From NCBI RefSeq assembly GCF_012974865.1, contig NZ_CP043633.1:930001-994000 (forward strand): a stretch of DNA of 64,000 nucleotides. The letters are read 5' to 3'. Shown here piece after piece: positions 8,965-17,803 of the stretch (positions are counted from its first letter, which is position 1; every line of letters starts with the position of its first letter). Under the pieces are notes generated by a model, which did not search any database, was not told the DNA's origin, and saw only the letters and a list, made by a program, of their open reading frames with translations. This stretch comes from Nonlabens sp. Ci31. Its GTDB lineage: Bacteria > Bacteroidota > Bacteroidia > Flavobacteriales > Flavobacteriaceae. The position numbers were made by a program, and so were the translations under genes.

Positions 8965-10134
8965 TTAACCTCCGAACCCGCCACGTCCTGCAGGGATTTT
9001 TAAGGCGTTCCAAACTTTGATGTTATCGCCTTTTTTTACTCCAGAAAGCACTTCCACATCGATACCGTTACTCAATCCCAATTCTATATCACGACGTTCA
9101 AATTGTTGATCGCCAGTTTCAACTTCTACAAAAGGCTTTTTAGTCTCTGGATCATACTGTACTAGTGCCTCTTTGATACTCCATACGTCATCTCTTCTAT
9201 CGAGAATAATACTGGCATTTGCGCTCAATCCTGCTCTTATAAAAGTAGAATCTTGTGCCGCTTTAAGAGTTCCTTTAATAGCAAATTGAATAGCTCCATT
9301 CTCTGCAATTCCTTTTGGAGCTACATAATCTAAAATAGCGTCAAACTTTTTATTATCAAAAGCGCCTACGGTAATTTCTAGCGCAAGACCTTCTTTAATT
9401 TTCCCTACTTCACTTTCATCCACTTTTCCTTCAAAGATCATTTTATTGACATCTGCGATAATAGCGATGGAGGTACCTTCATTAAAGTTATTGGACTCAA
9501 TAACTTGATTTCCTTCTTTTACAGGAACGTCCAGTACCATTCCAGAAACTGTTGCCCGTATGGATGTCTGCGCATAGTCTCCCAAGCCCGCGGTAGTTCC
9601 AGTTCTTATGATATCATAGTTTTGCTGTGAACCCCTTAAATTTACCTGCTCTTGCTTGTAACGTTGTAAAGCGTTGTTATAAGCATTTTGAGCTAAGTCA
9701 AAATCGTTTGCAGAAATCACTCCTTTATCAAAAAGGGATTTCTGTCTGTTATAAATAGCCTTTTGATTATCCAGCGCTAATTTTGCGGTTTCTACAGATG
9801 TTCTAGCTCCTGCGATATTATTTTTAGCACTAGTCAAAGAGGACACATTAGGGACTACTTTAATATCTGCAATAAGGTCTCCTGCTTTAACAAAATCACC
9901 TGCCTCGACATGGATTTTATCAATAACACCCGAGATATTAGGTTTGATACTAACCTCCTCTTTAGGCACAATGCTACCCGTTGCCACGGTCTCTTTGATA
10001 ATAGTTTCCTTGGTAGGTTGCTCTGTGGTGTAGGTAATAGGATCTTCTCGATCTTTTTGCCAGATGTAATAAATCCCTGCTGATGCGAGCAGCAAAATTA
10101 TAATAAGTGTGATGACGGTTCCTGTACGTTTCAT
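8965..10134 (-). CDS. efflux periplasmic adaptor, MacA-like
   Basis: A 389-residue membrane fusion protein: N-terminal membrane anchor (about 5-24), lipoyl-like domain with VEAGDFVKAGDLIADI, coiled-coil hairpin (about 95-165) and beta-barrel domains. The C-terminus is Gly-rich (PAGRGGFGG). It stands directly between the permease gene (16 bases upstream) and the TolC gene, the standard MacA position. With the second adaptor downstream the operon encodes two different adaptors for one channel. Confidence 0.92.
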   Translation of the reverse strand: MKRTGTVITLIIILLLASAGIYYIWQKDREDPITYTTEQPTKETIIKETVATGSIVPKEEVSIKPNISGVIDKIHVEAGDFVKAGDLIADIKVVPNVSSLTSAKNNIAGARTSVETAKLALDNQKAIYNRQKSLFDKGVISANDFDLAQNAYNNALQRYKQEQVNLRGSQQNYDIIRTGTTAGLGDYAQTSIRATVSGMVLDVPVKEGNQVIESNNFNEGTSIAIIADVNKMIFEGKVDESEVGKIKEGLALEITVGAFDNKKFDAILDYVAPKGIAENGAIQFAIKGTLKAAQDSTFIRAGLSANASIILDRRDDVWSIKEALVQYDPETKKPFVEVETGDQQFERRDIELGLSNGIDVEVLSGVKKGDNIKVWNALKIPAGRGGFGG

Positions 10135-10150
10135 TATGATTGCTTAGTTG

Positions 10151-11410
10151 TTATTCTGTTCTTAATGCATCTACTGGTTTCATAGTAGTTGCTCGTGATG
10201 CTGGTATAAATCCAGCGAGTAATCCTGAAAAGGTTAATATGATTAATGCGATGATGATGACAATAATATTTACTGATGGATTGGCAAAATTATCCATAGG
10301 ACCGCTTTGGTCCAATACATAATTCATTACCCAAATTAGTCCTGCTGCAAAGGCAATTCCAGCGAGACCAGAAACCAAGGTTAGCACTATTGATTCTTGA
10401 AGAATTTGCGCTTTTATGTCCCACGGAGTTGCTCCTAGCGCACGGCGCACCCCTATTTCATTAGTGCGTTCTTTAACTACAATTAGCATGATATTACTGA
10501 TTCCTATTCCCCCTGACAGCAGTACTAACGCCCCGACAAAGTAGCCTACAAAGGCAAGTATATTGAACAGGCCATTAAACTTTGCAAATTCCTCAGCAAC
10601 ATCATTATTTCCTATAGCTCTACTATCAGTAGGATGAACACTATGTTGCTCCTTCATAATATCTATAACCTGCTCTTTAATCGACGTGATACTAATACCA
10701 TCATAGGCGGTTAGTGTCATCCATCTTACCTCATCGGCAGAGTTAAAAGCTTTTCCAAAAGTGGTAAAAGGAATAAAGATAGTATTTGCTTCTTCCTCGC
10801 TATCTCCATTGGTATTAGGATTATCAAAAACACCTACTACCTTAAAGTTGACCCCTTGAAGTGTGATATAAGTACCTATAGGTTCTTCACCTATATCATA
10901 TAGTGATTTTACAACGTCTACACCTATTACGGCACTTTTCATTTCTTTCTGAATATCAGAATAGCTCAACCACCTCCCTTTTAGGATATCCATGTATTGT
11001 TGGTTGATGTATTCTGGATAATCCCCATTTACCTGAAAAGCGCCAGTTTTTTCATTACGAGTAACGTTGTTTGCCCCTCGATAACCACCTAATTGTTGTC
11101 TAGGAGACACATATTTTAAAGCAGGTAATTTTTGTTTAAGAGCTTCTACATCGGCTAGTTTAAATTGTATTCTGCGACCTTTATTCATTCCTTTATAAGG
11201 AATAGAAGTACTTTGTCCCCAAATGTACATCGTGTTGGTCGCTCTATTTGCAAATTGAACACTAACACCTGTTCTCAATCCATTAGTAAGAGCGAGTAAT
11301 GCAACTAGGATAAAAATCCCCCAAAAAACTCCAAACGCTGTTAGTAAGGTCCTCAATCTATTTGCATTGAGCGCCTCTAATATTTCATTCCATCTATCTC
11401 TGTTAAACAT
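10151..11410 (-). CDS. ABC transporter permease, MacB/FtsX type (second of pair)
   Basis: A 419-residue protein with one N-terminal membrane helix (about 20-45), a large periplasmic MacB core domain, and three C-terminal FtsX-type helices (about 285-405) with the family motif IMLIVVKERTNEIGVRRALGA. It ends in the typical PASRATTMKPVDALRTE. One base separates it from the first permease. The pair probably forms a heterodimer, since MacB-like pumps work as dimers. The ATPase is a separate gene, unlike E. coli MacB. Confidence 0.93.
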   Translation of the reverse strand: MFNRDRWNEILEALNANRLRTLLTAFGVFWGIFILVALLALTNGLRTGVSVQFANRATNTMYIWGQSTSIPYKGMNKGRRIQFKLADVEALKQKLPALKYVSPRQQLGGYRGANNVTRNEKTGAFQVNGDYPEYINQQYMDILKGRWLSYSDIQKEMKSAVIGVDVVKSLYDIGEEPIGTYITLQGVNFKVVGVFDNPNTNGDSEEEANTIFIPFTTFGKAFNSADEVRWMTLTAYDGISITSIKEQVIDIMKEQHSVHPTDSRAIGNNDVAEEFAKFNGLFNILAFVGYFVGALVLLSGGIGISNIMLIVVKERTNEIGVRRALGATPWDIKAQILQESIVLTLVSGLAGIAFAAGLIWVMNYVLDQSGPMDNFANPSVNIIVIIIALIILTFSGLLAGFIPASRATTMKPVDALRTE

Positions 11411-11411
11411 A

Positions 11412-12659
11412 TTACTCGTCTCTTAGTGCTTCAATAGGTTTGATATTTGCTGCTCGTCTTGCAGGTATAAATCCTGCGATTGCTCCAGATACTACAAGAA
11501 TTATTACTGTGGTAATCGCAGTGGTAAAGTCAACTGTAGGGTTGTTAATGAAATCATTTTGAATATAAGGAGCTGCTATTTCAAGAAGTCCTACGCCTAA
11601 AAAAAGACCTATCAGTCCCGCAATACTAGTAATAAATATGGATTCTTGTAAAATCATCATAATGATCTCACTAGGCAATGCCCCTAATGCTTTTCTAATT
11701 CCTATTTCTTTAGTACGTTCTTTGACAACAATAAGCATGATATTACCCACCCCTACTACTCCAGCGATAATGGTTCCTAGGCCTATAAACCAAAACACTG
11801 CTTTGATGACGTCTATTAAATCAAAAAATGGCTTTGCTTGTTCTAAGGTATCCTCTACCCTTATGGCAACTCTATCATCTGGAGCTACTACAAATCTTGT
11901 TCTCAAATCTTGTTCTATAGATTGAGTCATTTGTGCACTTAACTTTGCTGTCTCATCAAAATTTCTTCCCATATTAACCGTATAGGCGATGCGATTGATA
12001 TTTTCACCTTGATTAAAAACCTTCTGTGCTGTTGTAATTGGAATAAATAACCTAGACTCTTCTCTAGTTCCGCCTGGATCTGTGTAAACACCTACGACGG
12101 TAAAATTAATATTGCTATTTACAAGTATGATTTTTCCTATAGGGTCGCTATCAGGAAACAAATCTTCTTTCATTTGATAGCCTATAAGCGCTACTTTACG
12201 AGATTCTTCTATATCAGATGGACTTATAAAACGACCATGTGACAAGGCTGCATTTTCTATAAATTGTTGATCTGGAAAAACACCCTCTATTCGGTAACTT
12301 CCTTCTTTATCTTTATAATTGATCTGTCCCCCCCAAGTTCTGTAAAGACTTGTTTTATATTCTATTTGATCTTCGTACTTAGAATTGAGACTTTTATAAT
12401 CTGCATTAGTCATTTGAAGTCTTCGACCTGGATTAAGACCTTTAAATTCTTTAGTAGTGGTTCGAGTACTTATTTGAATACGGTTGGTAGCGTCACTTGA
12501 GAACTGCTCTCTAACACCATTTGCTATTCCCGATGAAACACCTAAAAGAATCACTAAAATAAAGATTCCAGAAGCAACTGATAAGCTCGTTAAAAATGTG
12601 CGAAGTTTGTTCTTACGTATAGTTTCAAAGATCTCTTCCCATCGCTCTATATTAAACAT
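11412..12659 (-). CDS. ABC transporter permease, MacB/FtsX type (first of pair)
   Basis: A 415-residue paralogue of the following permease, sharing the layout of N-terminal helix, periplasmic MacB domain and three C-terminal helices, with IMLIVVKERTKEIGIRKALGA and the ending PARRAANIKPIEALRDE. The start overlaps the ATPase stop by 8 bases, indicating translational coupling. Confidence 0.93.
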   Translation of the reverse strand: MFNIERWEEIFETIRKNKLRTFLTSLSVASGIFILVILLGVSSGIANGVREQFSSDATNRIQISTRTTTKEFKGLNPGRRLQMTNADYKSLNSKYEDQIEYKTSLYRTWGGQINYKDKEGSYRIEGVFPDQQFIENAALSHGRFISPSDIEESRKVALIGYQMKEDLFPDSDPIGKIILVNSNINFTVVGVYTDPGGTREESRLFIPITTAQKVFNQGENINRIAYTVNMGRNFDETAKLSAQMTQSIEQDLRTRFVVAPDDRVAIRVEDTLEQAKPFFDLIDVIKAVFWFIGLGTIIAGVVGVGNIMLIVVKERTKEIGIRKALGALPSEIIMMILQESIFITSIAGLIGLFLGVGLLEIAAPYIQNDFINNPTVDFTTAITTVIILVVSGAIAGFIPARRAANIKPIEALRDE

Positions 12660-13353
12660 ATGATGAAGCTTTTACTTGATCTACCAAAGTATCATCTATG
12701 ATCCTACCATCTTTAAGATTCACGATGCGCTTTGTCATTTGTGCAATGTCTGGCTCGTGAGTTACGACTAGTATAGTCCTTCCTTCTTCATTAATACCCT
12801 GTATAAGCTCCATTACCTCGTAAGAAGTTTTGGTATCTAGTGCTCCAGTAGGTTCATCGGCTAATAGGACTTTAGGATCACTAGCTAGTGCTCTTGCTAT
12901 GGCCACACGTTGTTTCTGCCCACCCGATAATTGATTAGGTAAATGAGTAGCCCAATCTGCAAGACCTACTTTTTCTAAATAATGCATCGCTTTTTCATCG
13001 CGTTCTTTGCGACCTACCTTTTGGTAATAAAGTGGTAGCGCCACATTATCTATAGCTGACTTGTAATTGATCAAGTTAAACGACTGAAAAATAAAACCTA
13101 GAAACTTATTGCGGTATTGAGCTGCAATTTTTTCATTCAGATTTTTTATAGGAGTGTTATCTAGGGTGTAGGAACCGCTATCTGCTTCATCCAGCATTCC
13201 TAAAATATTTAGAAACGTAGATTTTCCAGAACCAGAAGAACCCATAATGGAAACCAACTCTCCTTCTTTAACAGAAAAATTGATGCCCTTTAAGACATGC
13301 AGAGACGAATTTCCCGTCTTGTAGGACTTATGTAAATCAGTTATTTCAATCAT
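12652..13353 (-). CDS. ABC transporter ATP-binding protein, MacB/LolD type
   Basis: A 233-residue nucleotide-binding protein. It has Walker A GSSGSGKST (near residue 40), the signature LSGGQKQRVAIARAL, Walker B VLLADEPTGALD and the switch histidine in LVVTHE. The LolD/MacB subgroup is indicated by the LDEADSGSYTLDN region and the partner permeases. It is the first gene of the leftward exporter operon that ends with tsaB. Confidence 0.95.
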   Translation of the reverse strand: MIEITDLHKSYKTGNSSLHVLKGINFSVKEGELVSIMGSSGSGKSTFLNILGMLDEADSGSYTLDNTPIKNLNEKIAAQYRNKFLGFIFQSFNLINYKSAIDNVALPLYYQKVGRKERDEKAMHYLEKVGLADWATHLPNQLSGGQKQRVAIARALASDPKVLLADEPTGALDTKTSYEVMELIQGINEEGRTILVVTHEPDIAQMTKRIVNLKDGRIIDDTLVDQVKASSYV

Positions 13354-13496
13354 GGTTTGTGTTTATCAGGCCTGATTCAACAGACCCACTTAACAAGACC
13401 ACAAATTTCCGCACTTGTTACATTAATTTTTACAAATAAATGTTAATTCATAACTAGTGGTATTTTTTAAATAAATTAGCGACTTTTGAAAAGCAA

Positions 13497-13727
13497 CTAG
13501 GAGCCTTCTACCTCTGGTGCGTTTTTTTGAGTACTTCTGTAGATCAGGTAGATTATAGCTCCTCCTAGCAGGTATGGAAAGGCCATTAAATAGGTGATCC
13601 CATTGTTCAGACCTTCCGCTGCTGCGGTATCTCCAGAACTTTCTATAACGGCACGACACATGGCGCATTGCGCTTTCGCGAAAGCGGGAAAACTAAAGAC
13701 AATCAATAATACAAATAACTTTTTCAT
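13497..13727 (-). CDS. small exported membrane protein with CxxC motif
   Basis: A 76-residue protein with a signal peptide (FVLLIVFSFPAFAKA), then CAMC (residues 21-24), and one membrane helix (about 47-66) followed by a short charged tail. The signal-peptide end AFAKA comes from a dispersed-palindrome copy. It lies 9 bases after the DUF420 gene at the end of the cytochrome oxidase accessory cluster. The CxxC suggests redox or metal handling during oxidase assembly, but that is inference; I know no name for this family. Confidence 0.75.
   Translation of the reverse strand: MKKLFVLLIVFSFPAFAKAQCAMCRAVIESSGDTAAAEGLNNGITYLMAFPYLLGGAIIYLIYRSTQKNAPEVEGS
13671..13686. repeat. dispersed palindrome copy 3
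   Basis: Perfect 16-mer, read as AFAKA in the signal peptide of the small CxxC protein. Confidence 0.97.
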
Positions 13728-13736
13728 ACTTAAATA

Positions 13737-14258
13737 TTAGTAGTAGGGCTGCATAAAAACATACACTAAAACACCAGAAATTGCTATATATAACCAAATA
13801 GGGAATGTCCAACCAGCAATTTTTTTATGTTTTTCAAATTTTTTATTCCAAGCAAAATACATGGTGTATAGTACCAATGGCAAAATGATAGCACAGAGAA
13901 CTATGTGGCTCACTAGAATAAAAAGATACAAGTATCTCAATGGAGCATCAACGGGATAAGAAATAGGTTCGTTACTTATTTTTGAAATCACATAACTTAC
14001 TAAAAAAAAAGCGCTTAAAACAAAGGCTGTTGTCATCACCCATCTATGTGCAATACGGTTTTGTTTTTTAATCAATAAATAACCTGTGATTAATAAGACG
14101 GCTGTCATCCCGTTAATCACAGCGTGAAGTAAGGGAAGTTGTCCAGATTCAACCCCTAAAAAGTTATATCGCACTGGCATAAACATTAATAGGATAACCA
14201 CTAATGGCACTAACACAGAAATGACTATAATAATTGCGGGACCTCTTTTTTCTAACAT
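13737..14258 (-). CDS. DUF420 membrane protein (cytochrome oxidase-linked)
   Basis: A 173-residue protein with five predicted membrane helices and histidines in or near helices (LLHAVINGM, IAHRWVM, LVSHIVLC). DUF420 proteins are usually encoded with cytochrome c oxidase genes and are related to the CtaM-type assembly factors. The gene sits 3 bases after the SCO gene. Confidence 0.88.
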   Translation of the reverse strand: MLEKRGPAIIIVISVLVPLVVILLMFMPVRYNFLGVESGQLPLLHAVINGMTAVLLITGYLLIKKQNRIAHRWVMTTAFVLSAFFLVSYVISKISNEPISYPVDAPLRYLYLFILVSHIVLCAIILPLVLYTMYFAWNKKFEKHKKIAGWTFPIWLYIAISGVLVYVFMQPYY

Positions 14259-14261
14259 ATC

Positions 14262-14972
14262 TTACTTATTTAAAAGTGTTTCTGCATCTTCAATAATCTC
14301 CTTAATTTGATCTGGAATTTCATTCTCTTGAACACCGTTATAATGGTAGATCCAATTTTCATTTTGATCATCAATTCTCACCTTGCGGGAGCGTATGTAA
14401 CCGTTTCTATCTACCAGAGCAAAATTACCGCTGTGCTCAAAACGTATGTTTTCATTGTCACTCTCACCTACATAAGCGTTAAATCCTTCCCGACTTAATT
14501 TATAAGTAGCGTCTTTATCTCCAGTAAGAAAATCCCAGTTGCTATTAGCATCGTATTTCTTTGCATACTCCTTTAAAACTTCTGGAGTGTCATGATCTGG
14601 ATCTATAGTAATGGAAATAGTTCTGAAATCATTTTGAGATTTAAGAGCTTCACTGACCTTAGACATATTCATGCTCATAGGAGTACAAATGGTCGGACAA
14701 GTAGTAAAAAAGAAATCGATGACATACACTTTGCCTAACAAGTCTTTATTAGTAATTGTATCTCCTTTTTGATTGACAAATTGAAAATCAGGTACTTTAT
14801 TAAATTTCTTCAAAAACTTATCTGCCACAGGTAAGCGATCTTCTGAACGATTGCTGTCCACGACTTTATCTTTATTGATATAATGAATAACGTTTGTTAC
14901 TGCAAAGTATCCAAAAATAATAATGATAACCCCAAGACCTATATAATACGGAGTGTCTTTTTTCTTATTCAT
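14262..14972 (-). CDS. SCO family copper chaperone / thioredoxin-like protein
   Basis: A 236-residue protein with an N-terminal membrane anchor (about 8-27) and a thioredoxin-fold SCO domain. The copper-binding CPTIC motif and a later conserved histidine (FEHSGNFALVDRNG) are both present. SCO proteins deliver copper to the CuA site of cytochrome oxidase. I chose the start at 14972 (MNKKKDTPYY); the frame is open to 15011, but that stretch lies inside the upstream gene. The chosen start overlaps that gene's stop by 8 bases. Confidence 0.93.
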   Translation of the reverse strand: MNKKKDTPYYIGLGVIIIIFGYFAVTNVIHYINKDKVVDSNRSEDRLPVADKFLKKFNKVPDFQFVNQKGDTITNKDLLGKVYVIDFFFTTCPTICTPMSMNMSKVSEALKSQNDFRTISITIDPDHDTPEVLKEYAKKYDANSNWDFLTGDKDATYKLSREGFNAYVGESDNENIRFEHSGNFALVDRNGYIRSRKVRIDDQNENWIYHYNGVQENEIPDQIKEIIEDAETLLNK

Positions 14973-15663
14973 CTTTTTGAATTTTTTCGTCTCTATTTTT
15001 CTTAAATGCAAATCTATACTCTGCTAGTAGCACTCGCATATCGTCCATCATCCTTTTATTGAGGTTTGCTATCAAATAAGTGTCGTAACCGTAAACCATT
15101 CCGAGCTCTTCATCATCTGTACGACCCCTTAAATTTAATTTTTTATCTACCACAAATGCATGTTCTGATGAAAGATCATTGTTGAGTGTCAAATTAGACT
15201 TGAAAGAATAGAACAGGTTTTTGATAGCTTCATCACTACCTACCAGAAAATGCCAGTCGGCAAGATCTGTTGTTTCAGCCATTTGAGCTTTGATTTCTTC
15301 GATATCCTTTACACCTTCCTCTGGCAAAATACTGATCATTTGATACCCGTCAAATTGATGAAAATCTTTATAGATCTTTTCATTGATATTAGACACGTAA
15401 CCTATGCGGTCATAAGGATGACTCCCTAAAAAAGTAATAATTGAAACACTATCCTTCAATCGAATACTATTCCCTTCTATGTTTTTAAAGGCCGATAACT
15501 CCGATACATTTTCTGTAACTATTGGTAACGTTTTAAAATGGTGTTCTCCATTTAAAAAAAACAGATAAGTAAGTAGTGGTAGTGCAAAAAGAATAAGCAA
15601 TACACTTACAATAGCTGCTCTACTGGTTTTTTTGATTCCTTCTGCTTTGGGAAGATCTGACAT
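14965..15663 (-). CDS. membrane-anchored thioredoxin-like protein of the oxidase cluster, no CxxxC
   Basis: A 232-residue protein with one N-terminal membrane helix (about 17-36) and a soluble extracytoplasmic domain. The pattern SVSIITFLGSHPYDR followed by a later SSEHAFVVDKKLNLRGR resembles the SCO/peroxiredoxin fold, but the cysteine pair is absent. It lies directly before the true SCO gene and overlaps its start. It is probably a conserved accessory protein of this cluster in Flavobacteriaceae; the fold assignment is inference. Confidence 0.7.
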   Translation of the reverse strand: MSDLPKAEGIKKTSRAAIVSVLLILFALPLLTYLFFLNGEHHFKTLPIVTENVSELSAFKNIEGNSIRLKDSVSIITFLGSHPYDRIGYVSNINEKIYKDFHQFDGYQMISILPEEGVKDIEEIKAQMAETTDLADWHFLVGSDEAIKNLFYSFKSNLTLNNDLSSEHAFVVDKKLNLRGRTDDEELGMVYGYDTYLIANLNKRMMDDMRVLLAEYRFAFKKNRDEKIQKDE

Positions 15664-15747
15664 AGTCTGAAGTGATGAATTATTTCAAAATGAGGTATAA
15701 AAAAAGACGGAAGAACCGTCCATTTTTATATGATATTGTAGTCGTCA

Positions 15748-16155
15748 TTAAAAGTCTGAACTTACAGCAGCGTCTCTATACACTTCGTATATGTACTCCC
15801 CTTCTACCAGTAATATGGCTATTAAGTAAATAATAAGGAATACTGCTGTCCATACTACCGCTCTTCTTAAACCACTGGTCTCATCACGCATGTGCATGAA
15901 GTCCCATGTGATGTAATAGGCTTTCACTAGAGTTAGGATAATGAATATCCAGTTGAGAATCTTAAGCTTTAGAAAGGTTGCATTAAGTAGGTCAGGTTTG
16001 ATATAACCCAAAGCTACTTCAACAATCGTTACCAAAGAAAGAAATATGAGGACTCCCCATATCTTTTGTGTGTTTGATTTGAACTTTACAAGACCTCTAA
16101 AGATCTCTAATTTATGTGCTGCGTGTCCGTCAGTATGTGCTGCGTGATCTGCCAT
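15748..16155 (-). CDS. cytochrome c oxidase subunit IV family protein
   Basis: A 135-residue protein with a His-rich N-terminus (MADHAAHTDGHAAHK) and three membrane helices (about 35-53, 68-85, 102-122), the form of prokaryotic subunit IV. It follows the subunit III genes by 17 bases, the classic order in caa3-type oxidase clusters. The cytochrome c oxidase subunit I and II genes are not in this window. Confidence 0.9.
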   Translation of the reverse strand: MADHAAHTDGHAAHKLEIFRGLVKFKSNTQKIWGVLIFLSLVTIVEVALGYIKPDLLNATFLKLKILNWIFIILTLVKAYYITWDFMHMRDETSGLRRAVVWTAVFLIIYLIAILLVEGEYIYEVYRDAAVSSDF

Positions 16156-16172
16156 TTTAATATCTTAAAAAA

Positions 16173-17174
16173 TTATACGAGGTAAAAGAATGTAAATACA
16201 AATACCCAAACTAAATCTACAAAGTGCCAATAAAGACCTACTTTCTCTACCATTTCATAACTACCTCTTCTTTCATATGTTCCTAAAAGAACATTGAAGA
16301 AAACAAGTAAGTTAAACATCACACCTGAGAAAACGTGAAAACCGTGAAAACCTGTAATAAAGAAAAAGAAATCTGCAAAAAGCGGCGCTCCGTATTCATT
16401 TTCTGTGAGGTTTGCTCCTTCTACAACACCTACGCCATCTTTATTAAGTTTTACTAAAGCATCTGCTCTAGATAGAACAAGCTTTTCACTTCCACCAGTT
16501 TCTTCGTTTAAGATCAACTGTTGCGTTCTAATGGTCACATTAGGGTTTGCTTCAAAGCCCTTCTTAACTTCTTCAAAAGTATAGGTAGCGTTGTATTCAC
16601 CAGAAGATTCAAACCAGACTCCTTGACTGTTGCCGTAAGGCGCTGCATCTCTTGGACCTACTTCTGCAAAGTCTTCAAGTGCTACTCTTTTACCAGTTTC
16701 AACATCTAAAAACTGAAGGATTTTTCCTCCTTTAGTTGTTACTGCACCGTATTCACCAGAAATAAAATTTTTCCACTCCCAGGCTTGTGAGCCCACGAAT
16801 ATCATACCGCCGATAACGGTAAGCAGCATGTAAAAAGCCACCTTTTTTTGTTTCATTTGGTGCCCTGCGTCTACGGCAAGCACCATAGTAACAGAAGATC
16901 CTATAAGTATAAAGGTCATCAGCGCTACGTAGAACATAGGTGCGTCAGTCCCATGTAGGAATGGGAAGTGATTGAACACCTCATCTGCAAGAGGCCATTC
17001 TTCAATAAATTTAAATCTCGAAAAACCGTAAGCAGCCAGAAAACCTGTGAAGGTAAGAGCATCCGAAAGGATGAAAAACCACATCATCATTTTTCCATAA
17101 CTGACATTGAGTGGCTTCGTGCCTCCACCCCATTTGTCTTCTTCGGTACCCGTAGATACTACTGTTGAATCCAT
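16173..17174 (-). CDS. cytochrome c oxidase subunit III with large hydrophilic insertion
   Basis: A 333-residue heme-copper oxidase subunit III. The membrane core is recognisable from MMMWFFILSDALTFTGF, the SQAWEW motif, FFITGFHGFHVFSG and the C-terminal YWHFVDLVWVFVFTFFYLV. Between the third and fourth core helices lies a soluble insertion of about 110 residues (roughly 146-260), which explains the length above the usual 200-260. The insertion should face the periplasm or cytoplasm beside the complex; its role is unknown. A second, short subunit III gene follows upstream in the transcript. Confidence 0.93.
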   Translation of the reverse strand: MDSTVVSTGTEEDKWGGGTKPLNVSYGKMMMWFFILSDALTFTGFLAAYGFSRFKFIEEWPLADEVFNHFPFLHGTDAPMFYVALMTFILIGSSVTMVLAVDAGHQMKQKKVAFYMLLTVIGGMIFVGSQAWEWKNFISGEYGAVTTKGGKILQFLDVETGKRVALEDFAEVGPRDAAPYGNSQGVWFESSGEYNATYTFEEVKKGFEANPNVTIRTQQLILNEETGGSEKLVLSRADALVKLNKDGVGVVEGANLTENEYGAPLFADFFFFITGFHGFHVFSGVMFNLLVFFNVLLGTYERRGSYEMVEKVGLYWHFVDLVWVFVFTFFYLV

Positions 17175-17210
17175 AACTTTAGATTAGTTGTAAGTTATTG
17201 CAAAAATAGG

Positions 17211-17801
17211 TTAAAAAATATCTTTAGCAAAAACTAAAAACAGAAGAAGAAAAATCCATAACACATCTACAAAATGCCAGAAAGTAGCTCCCAGTTCAAA
17301 ACCTAACATATTATCTTTAGAATATTTTTTTGTAACGGCCTTAAAAGAAATGATTGTCAACGAGATAAGTCCAGCTAAGATGTGCGCCAAATGAGCCATC
17401 ACCATTATGTAGATAAAAGAACCTGCTACGCTACTTCCCTTTCCTGTAAAGAAAATACCTGCGTCAGTTAAAGAACCAAAAGCCATAAATTGCATCACTA
17501 CAAAGGTGGTTCCCAATAAAAAGGTCAGAAAAGTTAATAACGAAGCTCCTGAAAGGTTGTTGCTTTTTAAACTTTTCTTTGCGAGAAAAAGAGTCAGCGA
17601 ACTCAACAAAATTACTCCTGTGCTGTAATAAAACTCTGTAGGAAGGTTAACTTCTACCCAATCTCTGCGGCTGCTACTGATAATGTAAGCACTTGTTAAG
17701 CCGGCAAACATCATCATTAAACTCATGATCGCAAACCACATCATCTGTTTTTTAGATCTTGCGATTTTTTCCTTGATAGGTAATTGCGTTATATCTGTCA
17801 T
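17211..17801 (-). CDS. cytochrome c oxidase subunit III family protein (short form)
   Basis: A 196-residue protein with five membrane helices, the CyoC/CtaE form. It contains MVMAHLAHILAGLISLTII and the terminal TFWHFVDVLWIFLLLFLVF motif. Together with the adjacent long subunit III it forms the tandem pair common in Bacteroidota oxidase clusters. It starts 2 bases after ctaB. Confidence 0.93.
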   Translation of the reverse strand: MTDITQLPIKEKIARSKKQMMWFAIMSLMMMFAGLTSAYIISSSRRDWVEVNLPTEFYYSTGVILLSSLTLFLAKKSLKSNNLSGASLLTFLTFLLGTTFVVMQFMAFGSLTDAGIFFTGKGSSVAGSFIYIMVMAHLAHILAGLISLTIISFKAVTKKYSKDNMLGFELGATFWHFVDVLWIFLLLFLVFAKDIF

Positions 17802-17803
17802 TG

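Noticed and set aside
13423..13668. 81-residue ORF overlapping the small CxxC protein
   Set aside because: Its frame overlaps a better gene with a signal peptide, and its residues are of antisense or out-of-frame type.
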